From contig JADFKH010000005.1 of NCBI GenBank assembly GCA_022565025.1, positions 1 to 33,496 of the forward strand: a stretch of DNA of 33,496 nt, in the 5' to 3' direction. The position numbers and the translations under genes are program-made. The notes beneath the pieces are model-generated. The model was not told where the DNA came from and searched no databases. It was given only the letters and a program-made list of their open reading frames with translations. This stretch comes from Pseudomonadota bacterium. GTDB taxonomy: Bacteria; Pseudomonadota; Gammaproteobacteria; Xanthomonadales; SZUA-36. Of the stretch, positions 8,245-16,126 are shown one piece after another (position 1 is the stretch's first letter; each line of letters starts with the position of its first letter).

Positions 8245-8988
8245 TCAGTCGATGGCTTTCTTCAGCTTCTCGATCAGGTCCAGCGGGAACACGATGGTCG
8301 AGCTCTTGTCGCCGGCGATTTCCGTCAGGGTTTGCATGTAACGCAACTGGATTGCATTGGGCTCGGCGCTTAGTGTTTTGGCGGCTTCCACCAGCTCTGC
8401 CGCTGCCTGTCTCTCGCCAGTGGCATGGATCACTTTGGCGCGCCGCTGGCGTTCCGCCTCTGCCTGCGCGGCGATGGCGCGGATCATGCTCTCGTCCAGG
8501 TCTACGTGCTTGATCTCGACCATGGACACCTTGATACCCCAGGCGTCGGTATGGCGATCCAGAATGGTCTGGATGTCTTTGTTCAGCGTATCGCGTTCGG
8601 ACAGCATTTCGTCCAATTCGTGCTGGCCCAGCACCGAGCGTAGCGTGGTCTGTGACAACTGGCTCACGGCATCCAGATATTTTTCAACCTGAATGATCGC
8701 TTTCTCCGGATCGATCACGCGGAAATAAACCACTGCGTTGACGCGAACCGACACGTTGTCCCGCGAGATGACGTCCTGCGTGGGCACGTCCATCACGATG
8801 ACACGCAAATCCACCCGTTCTATCTGCTGGAACACCGGGATGACGATGATCAGCCCCGGTCCTTTGACTTTCCAGAAACGGCCGAGTTGGAAAATGACCC
8901 CGCGCTCGTATTCACGCAGGATCTTGATGGCATTGATGATAATGCCCAGCAAGGCAAATGCGAGGATGCCAAAGAAATATTCAATCAT
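8245..8988 (-). CDS. SPFH / stomatin-like (slipin) membrane protein
   Basis: [63 protein letters not shown]...[19 protein letters not shown]. Confidence 0.92.
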   Translation of the reverse strand: MIEYFFGILAFALLGIIINAIKILREYERGVIFQLGRFWKVKGPGLIIVIPVFQQIERVDLRVIVMDVPTQDVISRDNVSVRVNAVVYFRVIDPEKAIIQVEKYLDAVSQLSQTTLRSVLGQHELDEMLSERDTLNKDIQTILDRHTDAWGIKVSMVEIKHVDLDESMIRAIAAQAEAERQRRAKVIHATGERQAAAELVEAAKTLSAEPNAIQLRYMQTLTEIAGDKSSTIVFPLDLIEKLKKAID

Positions 8989-9041
8989 GATCCTACTCCC
9001 TAAATTAATGGTTACACCGGGGCAATTCATGCGCCGGAAAC

Positions 9042-10463
9042 TCACCCGTTGCTGGGCCGCACCTCCAGCGTCAGTCCGTCGATACCGGTGACCACGATGG
9101 TCTGCCCTTCGCGTAATGGTGTCGTGGTGACCGCGCTCCAGCGTTCGCTGTGTACGAATACGTTTCCCCGGTTCTCGAAATCCAACAGCGCCGTGCCCGC
9201 AGCGCCAATGAGTTGTTCGCGTCCCGTGACAACCGGTCTTTGCCTGGCTTTCATGGCAACCCCGATGAGGGCCATCATTCCAAGTGAGCTGGCCAGCGCA
9301 ATGGCGCCGATCAGGGGGCGCGATACCGTAAAGCCGGGCACGTCGGTATCGATCAGGATGATCGAGCCAATCACCAAGGAAATGACGCCGCCAATGCCCA
9401 GCGCACCGAAGCTGGGCGCCAATGCCTCACCGATCATCAGGATGATCCCAAGCAAGATCAGGGCGAAACCTGCATAGTTCACCGGCAGCATCTGGAACGC
9501 GTACAGCGCGGTCAGCAGGCAGATGGCGCCGACCACACCGGGTACGATGGCGCCGGGGTGATAACCCTCGAGCAGAAGCCCGTAAACACCGATCATCAGC
9601 AGCAAGTAGGCGATCGTGGGGCTGGTGATTACGCCCAGCAGTTCACTTTTCCAGTCCGGCTCAAGCTGCTCCACCAACAGCGATGAAGTGTCCAGGACCC
9701 GGTCCCGGCCCTGCACCTCAACGGTCCTGCCGTGCACCTGTTCCAGCAGGTCGCCCACGTCTTGCGCAATCAGGTCGATCACGCCAGTCTCCAGCGCTTC
9801 ATCCGAGGTAATGCTGGCCGCTTCGCGCACCGCCAGCTCCGCCCAGTCCGCGTTTCGCCCGCGCTTGTCGGCCAGTCCGCGCACGTAGGCCACGGCGTCG
9901 TTGATGACCTTGCGGCTCATTGTATCCCCGGTTTCAGGTGCCGGCTCGGAATCCTCTTCATCCCCACCGGATTCTGCCTGCTGGCCCGGTGGTTTACCGC
10001 CAATAATATTTACCGGCGTGGCCGCCCCGACATTGGTCGCGGGGCTCATGACCGCGATGTGGCTCGCATAGAGAATGTACGTGCCCGCGCTGGCTGCGCG
10101 CGCACCCTCAGGTGCGACGAAGGTCGCCACCGGCACCGGCGAGTTCAGGATGGCCTTGACGATCTCCCGGGTAGACGCGTCCAGGCCACCCGGCGTATCC
10201 AGGCGGATGATCAACAGCTCGGCGTTGCGCAAGGCGGCTTCTTCCAGTGACTTGACCAGGAAATCCATCGTGGCCGGCCCGATCGGGCCCTGCACATCCA
10301 CCAGGATGGCGCGCCGGTCCGCGGACTCGACAGTGGTATCGGATTGAGGGGTTGGCTGTTGTTCCTCTTGCGCGGTAATGATCGCAGGCACGAAGGCTGC
10401 CATCAGGAAATAAATCCAGATCTTCTTCATCATGACCGAATCACGAGACAACATGCTAATCAC
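9042..10463 (-). CDS. NfeD-family membrane-bound ClpP-class serine protease
   Basis: [24 protein letters not shown]...[69 protein letters not shown] segments, C-terminal NfeD OB-like domain. Real start may be [10 protein letters not shown], downstream of 10463. Confidence 0.9.
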   Translation of the reverse strand: MISMLSRDSVMMKKIWIYFLMAAFVPAIITAQEEQQPTPQSDTTVESADRRAILVDVQGPIGPATMDFLVKSLEEAALRNAELLIIRLDTPGGLDASTREIVKAILNSPVPVATFVAPEGARAASAGTYILYASHIAVMSPATNVGAATPVNIIGGKPPGQQAESGGDEEDSEPAPETGDTMSRKVINDAVAYVRGLADKRGRNADWAELAVREAASITSDEALETGVIDLIAQDVGDLLEQVHGRTVEVQGRDRVLDTSSLLVEQLEPDWKSELLGVITSPTIAYLLLMIGVYGLLLEGYHPGAIVPGVVGAICLLTALYAFQMLPVNYAGFALILLGIILMIGEALAPSFGALGIGGVISLVIGSIILIDTDVPGFTVSRPLIGAIALASSLGMMALIGVAMKARQRPVVTGREQLIGAAGTALLDFENRGNVFVHSERWSAVTTTPLREGQTIVVTGIDGLTLEVRPSNG

Positions 10464-10653
10464 CGACTGCTCCTTATTTGCCAGGGGTGGCGCGAAAGAA
10501 CCAGTACTAGCTCTAATTCAAACAGATCGGGCGCGAAAAAGCCATTGGCGCGTTAGCCCGGGTTTGGCATCGCAAGCTCGACCCTCGCGGGGAGTCGACC
10601 CAGGTCCGGTAGGTTGCTAGCATGTGTTATCTCAAGTGAATGGTTCTAGGCCC

Positions 10654-11016
10654 ATGCAACATTACAAGATCGTGCTGCCCGAGCATCTGAATGATTATGG
10701 ATTCCTGTTTGGCGGCAATTTACTGAAATGGGTGGATGAAATCGCCTACATCCGTGTCAGTCTGGATCTGCCGGGGCAGAAATTCGTTACCGTTGGTTTG
10801 GATGAAGTGACGTTCCGGCATCAGATCGTGAAGGGGCAGATACTTTGTTTTGAATGTCAGCAGACCCGTGTCGGCACGACCTCAGTCACCTATGAAGTTC
10901 AGGTATATGGCGAACGCTATCAGCGCAATCAGCATAAAGTATTGTTTGCAACCCACATCACCTTTGTCTGTGTTAATGACGAAGGGAACAAGATTCCAAT
11001 ACGAGCAGAGAACTGA
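10654..11016 (+). CDS. Acyl-CoA thioesterase (hotdog fold, YciA-like)
   Basis: MQHYKIVLPEHLNDYGFLFGGNLLKWVDEIAYIRV...VTVGLDEVTFRHQIVKGQILCFE. Confidence 0.85.
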   Translation: MQHYKIVLPEHLNDYGFLFGGNLLKWVDEIAYIRVSLDLPGQKFVTVGLDEVTFRHQIVKGQILCFECQQTRVGTTSVTYEVQVYGERYQRNQHKVLFATHITFVCVNDEGNKIPIRAEN

Positions 11017-11020
11017 CGAC

Positions 11021-11457
11021 ATGTCCAATACAATTACCTGGTACTTTGATTTCATTTCGCCCTTTTCCTATTTGCAGCAGGCACGCTTCGGGCATTTCCC
11101 GCAAGAGATTGTTGTTCAGGCCAAACCCATTCTATTCGCCGGTCTCTTGGTGTTGATGACGATGCAGCGTGGTTTGAGTTTGCCGCTACGCTCGGGGTGA
11201 TTGAGCCGGATGTATTAACCAGCCAGAAGGAAGTGAAACAACAATTGCGTCAAAATACCGAAGCGGCGATTGAGTCTGGCGTGTTTGGCGTACCCAGCAT
11301 CATTGCCGATGGGCATTTATTCTGGGGTTTCGACGCAACTGACATGTACCTGGACTATCATCGTAACCCAAATTTTTATGCTGACCTGGGTCTACAGTCG
11401 ATTGCCGACATCCCTGAGTCGGCAATCAGAAAGCAACATCAAGTGCCTGCTCAATAA
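11021..11457 (+). pseudogene. DsbA-family HCCA-isomerase-like protein, frameshifted by internal deletion
   Basis: Frame 1: MSNTITWYFDFISPFSYLQQARFGHFPQEIVVQAKPILFAGLL, stop at 11200. Frame 2 from about 11148: GVDDDAAWFEFAATLGVIEPDVLTSQKEVKQQLRQNTEAAIESGVFGVPSIIADGHLFWGFDATDM. Confidence 0.8.
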
Positions 11458-11462
11458 GCGGG

Positions 11463-11831
11463 TTAGGTCAGACAGAATGCGTTTAGCTTGTTGCCGTCGA
11501 GGTCGCGAAAATAAGCGGCATAGAACCCTTCGCCGCGAGGCCCCGGCGCGCCTTCGTCCGTTCCACCCAGTTCCATTGCCTTGGCGTGGAATGCATCGAC
11601 TTTGTCGGTTGAGTCCATGGCGATTGCAACCATGACACCGTTTCCAACCGTTGCCGCATTTCCATCTTCCGGTTTGATGATTGAAAGCGCCGCTGATTTG
11701 GGGTCGACGCCCCAAGCGATGAAATTATCGGCTTCCATGATACGGCTGGCGCCGAGATCACCCAGCAGTGCGTCGTAAAATGCAGCCGCTTCTTCATATT
11801 TGTTTGTCCCGAGCGTTACATAACCAATCAT
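11463..11831 (-). CDS. VOC / glyoxalase superfamily protein
   Basis: MIGYVTLGTNKYEEAAAFYDALLGDLGASRIMEAD...GFYAAYFRDLDGNKLNAFCL. Confidence 0.88.
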   Translation of the reverse strand: MIGYVTLGTNKYEEAAAFYDALLGDLGASRIMEADNFIAWGVDPKSAALSIIKPEDGNAATVGNGVMVAIAMDSTDKVDAFHAKAMELGGTDEGAPGPRGEGFYAAYFRDLDGNKLNAFCLT

Positions 11832-12006
11832 CCTGTTCTCCTTTGGCGCAACCTTGCGACACTATAGACCATTTTCGAAGCTTCTCCTCGAATGACATCG
11901 CTGCATCTTGATTCCTATCCCAACAGATCTTGGTACAGCAAAAGGTCGTGAGTTCAGCCTGGATCGCCTGGATAGAAATGCTCATTTAATCGACCAAAGT
12001 CCATCT

Positions 12007-12588
12007 CTACTCTTTTGGCACACGGCCCAGTAGATAGAACTCATCGTTCGGGCGCATCGTCGTCACGTTCGCCATACGATTCGACAGGGAGAATAAGGCC
12101 GTGATTGCAGCGATGTCCCAGATATCTTCATCAGAGAAACCGTGTTTACGCAGTTTATCGAAGTCGGCGTCGTTCACTTCATGCGACTCGAGTGACACTT
12201 TAGCCGCAAAGTCGAGCATGGCTTTGTGCCGGTCCGTGATATCGGCTTCACGGTAATTCGTTGCGATCTGGTCTGCGAGATACGGGTTCTTTTCGCGAAT
12301 ACGCAAGATGGCACCGTGGGCTACGACGCAGTAGATGCAGTGATTGAGCCCCGAAGTGGCAACGACGATCATCTCACGCTCACCTTTGCTCAAGCCTTCC
12401 TCTTTCTCCATCAATGCATCGTGATACGCAAAGAATGCCCTGAATTCATCGGGGCGGTGAGCGAGCGCAAGGAAAACGTTGGGTACGAACCCCGATTTTT
12501 CCTGCACTAACAGTATCCGGTCACGAATATCTGCAGGCAGATCCTTGAGTTCGGGAACCGGGAATCGACTGATTGGTTTATCCGTCAT
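12007..12588 (-). CDS. Peroxidase-related (AhpD / carboxymuconolactone decarboxylase-like) protein
   Basis: GLNHCIYCVVAHGAILR (CxxC...H motif of AhpD-like proteins) and overall architecture. Confidence 0.85.
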   Translation of the reverse strand: MTDKPISRFPVPELKDLPADIRDRILLVQEKSGFVPNVFLALAHRPDEFRAFFAYHDALMEKEEGLSKGEREMIVVATSGLNHCIYCVVAHGAILRIREKNPYLADQIATNYREADITDRHKAMLDFAAKVSLESHEVNDADFDKLRKHGFSDEDIWDIAAITALFSLSNRMANVTTMRPNDEFYLLGRVPKE

Positions 12589-12601
12589 TATGTTTGACTC
12601 C

Positions 12602-13060
12602 TCAGATCCATCGCCTAACTCTTGAACAATAATCTACATACGTCTTGCCGAAGAGAGATCTCAATGCTTCTTCTTCTGGTTTAATTTGGTACTTCGAGAT
12701 GATGTAGACAAAGAGCGCCAATAAAACAAGGTTGTAGACGCTGCCAATCCAGATCGCCCAAGCAAACAGCACGATGAGTATGCCGAAATACATCGGGTTT
12801 CTGCTGAATCGAAATATGCCGTCGACAACGAGGTGGGACGTTTTGCCGGGATCGAGTGGATTGACGGTAGTGCTCGCCCGGCGGAATCTAATGATCGCCA
12901 ATACATTGATTGCCAAACCCAAAATTGCAAGTAATATTGCTGACCCTAGCTGGCTGTCGAATTCAAACTGCCCGCCCGACAGTCGCCTACCAACCACCCA
13001 CATGAGGATGCCGAAAATGAGCATTTGTGCAGGCGGCGGGATTTTCAAATCGAGCTTCAT
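12602..13060 (-). CDS. Isoprenylcysteine carboxyl methyltransferase-like membrane protein
   Basis: LVVDGIFRFSRNPMYFGILIVLFAWAIWIGS...YQIKPEEEALRSLFGKTYVDYCSRVRRWI. Confidence 0.88.
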   Translation of the reverse strand: MKLDLKIPPPAQMLIFGILMWVVGRRLSGGQFEFDSQLGSAILLAILGLAINVLAIIRFRRASTTVNPLDPGKTSHLVVDGIFRFSRNPMYFGILIVLFAWAIWIGSVYNLVLLALFVYIISKYQIKPEEEALRSLFGKTYVDYCSRVRRWI

Positions 13061-13116
13061 ATTTTCTGGTTTCTTTTAATTTTTACCCCTAGGATTCAAT
13101 TCGTGTGAACGGCTGT

Positions 13117-13274
13117 TCAGTCGCTTTTAAAACCTACCTTATTATGTTGCCCGTCACAGAACGGTTTGTTTTTGGACGAACCGCAGCGGCATAACGCCAC
13201 TTGAGCACCTTGCCATGACACCCGGCCACTGTCGCCTGTTTCCCGGCGTATCTGGTCACTTTTCCTTCTGACAT
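13117..13274 (-). pseudogene. CDGSH-type iron-sulfur protein, frameshifted and internally shortened
   Basis: Start MSEGKVTRYAGKQATV in one frame. Shifted frame reads GRVSWQGAQVALCRCGSSKNKPFCDGQHNKVGFKSD*, with the CxC-x2-S-x3-PxCDGxH cluster motif. Confidence 0.8.
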
Positions 13275-13489
13275 TGCAGGTTTATCCTTAGAGCTGAACG
13301 ATCGAGTATAGATACCGTCTCTATTATCAAGCAAATATTCTGGGTTTGATACATCAGTGGCAGTTGGAAGCCTGCCCGCCACCTCCGGCAAAAATCCCAT
13401 CCAGATATAGCATGTGAACACGTAGTTTTCATGTAAATGGGCTTTTATTCTCTTTACACTCTAATAATTATATATCTCATTGTTATATA

Positions 13490-13518
13490 TTGACTTTATT
13501 CATACAATACTGTATATT
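13490..13518 (+). promoter_or_regulatory. Sigma-70-like promoter for the HNH gene
   Basis: TTGACT (13490-13495), 17-nt spacer, TATATT (13513-13518), in an AT-rich intergenic tract; AAGGAAA Shine-Dalgarno before ATG 13549. Confidence 0.55.
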
Positions 13519-13548
13519 ATTATAGTCTATAAAGTAAGGAAACCCACC

Positions 13549-14931
13549 ATGATCCGCCCCCTCCCACGCCAACAACCCAGTAGGCTTCCCAGCGCTCGCC
13601 GCTTCCCCGACCCCCAGCATACCGAAGACCTGTCCCGCCTCGGTGACGAGATCACTGAAATGGCCGCGCATCTGGCGGCCGGCACCTGTCAGTTGCTGGA
13701 ACTAATCGCGATTTTCGATGAAGAAGGCGGCTGGCAGGGACCCGGTATTGCCTCTTGTGCGAATTGGCTGAACTGGAAATGCGGCATGAGCATGGGCACC
13801 GCCCGTGAGCGGGTACGCGTCGCCCGTGCTTTGCCGGCACTGCCTAAAATCCTGGCCTCTTTTCGCATCGGCAAAGTGAGTTACTCCAAGGTACGGGCCA
13901 TGACCCGGGTAGCGACCTGGCGCAATGAAGAGGTGCTGCTCAACGTGGCCCATCATGGCACCGCTGCCCATGTCGAGACCCAAGTGCGCTTATACCGCAT
14001 GGTCAAGCGCATCGAAGCCTTGGCGCAGGGCAACCTGTGCCATGCGCAGCGCAGGTTGACCCTGTACCAGGATACCGATGGGTCCTGGGTGTTACGGGGG
14101 CGTCTCACCCCGGAACAAGGGGCACTGCTGTCCAAGGCACTGGATGCGGCTAAAGACCAGTTGTTTGCAGAGCACCAACAGGTGCCCGCAGAAGTTCCCG
14201 CGGAAATCGATTCAAACCTGCCCATCGACCAGGTGCTGCCCTATGCTTTCGAGTCACGCCGGGCCGATGCATTGGAGCGGGTGGTCGAAGGCTTTCTGGC
14301 CGGAACAAAGAGTGAATCCTGTGGCGGTGACCGTTACCTGATCAACATCCATACCGATATGGAAACACTCAAGGACGACGGGACAGGCGCTGAATCGGAA
14401 CTGGAGGACAAAAGCCACGTTTCAGCGGAAACATCCCGGCGCATGGCTTGTGACTGCTCTGTTGTGCACTGGCATGAAGATGCACAGGGGGATGTCCTTA
14501 ACATCGGGCGCAAAACCCGCTCCATTCCACCGGCCATCCGGCGGGCATTGAAACGCAGAGACGGTGGCTGCCGCTTCCCCGGTTGTAGCTGCACGCGTTT
14601 TGTTGATGCCCATCACATCCAGCATTGGGCGGATGGCGGTGAGACTTCGATGGATAATCTGGTACTTCTATGCCGCAGTCATCACCGGCTGGTGCATGAG
14701 GAGGGGTTTGGCCTCTACCGGGGTACCGATGGCGCGATCAATTTCACCTTGCCCGATGGAACAATCATCCCACCCGGCCCCGATACACGTTTCAGCGGAA
14801 ACATCGTGGCCCTGACCATGAGAAACGAGGAAAAGGGTTTGAACATCACCTCAAACACCATCGTCACCAAGTGGTGCGGCGAGAAAATGGACAACCAGAT
14901 GGCCGTTTTGGGTTTGTTGCAACGAGAATGA
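13549..14931 (+). CDS. DUF222 / 13E12-type HNH endonuclease
   Basis: VSAETSRRMACDCSVV ... IPPAIRRALKRRDGGCRFPGCSCTRFVDAHHIQHWADGGETSMDNLVLLCRSHHRLVHEEGF; ATG at 13549 with SD. Confidence 0.88.
   Translation: MIRPLPRQQPSRLPSARRFPDPQHTEDLSRLGDEITEMAAHLAAGTCQLLELIAIFDEEGGWQGPGIASCANWLNWKCGMSMGTARERVRVARALPALPKILASFRIGKVSYSKVRAMTRVATWRNEEVLLNVAHHGTAAHVETQVRLYRMVKRIEALAQGNLCHAQRRLTLYQDTDGSWVLRGRLTPEQGALLSKALDAAKDQLFAEHQQVPAEVPAEIDSNLPIDQVLPYAFESRRADALERVVEGFLAGTKSESCGGDRYLINIHTDMETLKDDGTGAESELEDKSHVSAETSRRMACDCSVVHWHEDAQGDVLNIGRKTRSIPPAIRRALKRRDGGCRFPGCSCTRFVDAHHIQHWADGGETSMDNLVLLCRSHHRLVHEEGFGLYRGTDGAINFTLPDGTIIPPGPDTRFSGNIVALTMRNEEKGLNITSNTIVTKWCGEKMDNQMAVLGLLQRE
14416..14435 (+). repeat. Direct repeat copy 1: CACGTTTCAGCGGAAACATC
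   Basis: Exact 20-nt match to 14786-14805. Confidence 0.95.
14786..14805 (+). repeat. Direct repeat copy 2: CACGTTTCAGCGGAAACATC
   Basis: Exact 20-nt match to 14416-14435, in a different reading frame of the same CDS. Confidence 0.95.
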
Positions 14932-15239
14932 CCTTGCGTACCCGTTTGGCACACTGCAAGCCTGGATGGGTTCAACCTAATCCTGACCAGATCGCTCGGT
15001 CGAACTCCGCATTCTATATTCCTTTACTTGCTAGAAGTATGATACAAGGTCGTTTAAACACTATATTGCCAGAATTTCTCTGATATGGAACAACCCGTCA
15101 AACCAACTTTCGAGACAGAAAACCGTGCATTCTGACCCTTTTAGAGGGTCCAACACTGAATTCCCACCAGCGGCCAACGTGCTTCACACCCATTCCTGCT
15201 GCCTGGGCGAAGAAAACCATGCCGCTCCCGGTTCAGGAA

Positions 15240-15564
15240 CCGTTGGGTTCTTCGCTGCAGGTTTCAACATCGATGGCAAATACCCGTTTCAATCGCTTGG
15301 CTCAAGTTATTGCCAGGGATGGCATGTATGCCGGTTTTGCAGGAGCAAAAACCGTTCATTGATGCCCGTCCTTCGGCGGGCGTCTGGTCTTGTAATGTAA
15401 CGGCGCAAGCGTTCCAGCTTGGCACGCTCATGGGAACTGGTGGCAACGCCAGCGTGCAGCGAAAATCCTGCCACTTTGTTCACCATTTCTACCAAAGGTT
15501 TGTCTGGCCTGCAGTCCGGCAAAGTTTGCAGCGTTAACACTTTACGCCCTTGCTGTGGTCCCAT
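15240..15564 (-). mobile_element. Remnant of IS91-family transposase
   Basis: GPQQGRKVLTLQTLPD...VNKVAGFSLHAGVATSSHERAKLERLRRYITRP, then in a further segment AKRLKRVFAIDVETCSE. Both resemble conserved IS91/ISCR transposase blocks, with stops and missing sequence between them. Confidence 0.8.
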
Positions 15565-15752
15565 GGCAATGCGTCAAGTAATGGACCGCTCTTGCGCGTC
15601 CCGCGGTGAGATAGCTTTTCTCGGCATCGCGCCCCTTTTCGGAGATGCAGTGTCCATGTGCTTTGTAGATTATAATGTTCTCGTGAATGACTCTGGCATG
15701 GAGATCGAAAACGAATTCAGTCCTTCTCAGGGAGTGAAATAATCCGTTTGGA

Positions 15753-15965
15753 ATGAGCATGAATGAAATTATATTTATCGTCGAAGATGCCCCAGAGGGC
15801 GGATACAGTGCCCGCGCGCTGGGAGAATCAATCTTCACCGAAGCTGACGATATCAAAAGCCTGCATGAAAAGGTTCGCGATGCCGTAGGCTGTCACTTCG
15901 ATCAAGAAAGTGCGCCGAAAATTATCCGGCTTCATTTTACGCGTGAAGAAGTAATCGCGGTATGA
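15753..15965 (+). CDS. HicB-like antitoxin (UPF0150 type)
   Basis: MNEIIFIVEDAPEGGYSARALGESIFTEADDIKSLHEKVRDAVGCHF; followed by a hicA-like start overlapping as ATGA. Confidence 0.8.
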   Translation: MSMNEIIFIVEDAPEGGYSARALGESIFTEADDIKSLHEKVRDAVGCHFDQESAPKIIRLHFTREEVIAV

Positions 15966-16126
15966 GATTGCCTCGGGACCTTACCGGGGCACGACTGGTA
16001 AAGGCACTCGAAAAGAAATTCGGATATACCGTCACCCGGCAAACTGGAAGCCACATCAGGCTCCGAAGGAAGACATGCACACCGAGATCAGGGAGCTGGA
16101 GAAGATGCCCAGGCCCAGCATCATGA
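15962..16126 (+). pseudogene. HicA toxin, 3'-truncated and read through into antisense of nuoN
   Basis: MRLPRDLTGARLVKALEKKFGYTVTRQTGSHIRL is a HicA N-terminus; after about 16068 the frame reads nuoN antisense (RRKTCTPRSGSW...) until a stop at 16124-16126. Confidence 0.8.

Noticed and set aside
13440-13545. AT-rich tract as a CRISPR leader or repeat array
   Set aside because: No regularly spaced direct repeats; better explained as a promoter region.
18-15160. Shared GGTCCAACACT at window start (about 20-30) and near 15147, as possible mobile-element ends
   Set aside because: Only 11 nt identity with no extended similarity or target-site duplication.
15542-15856. 104-aa minus ORF between IS91 remnant and hicB
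   Set aside because: No recognisable motifs; overlaps the antitoxin and transposase remnant in other frames.
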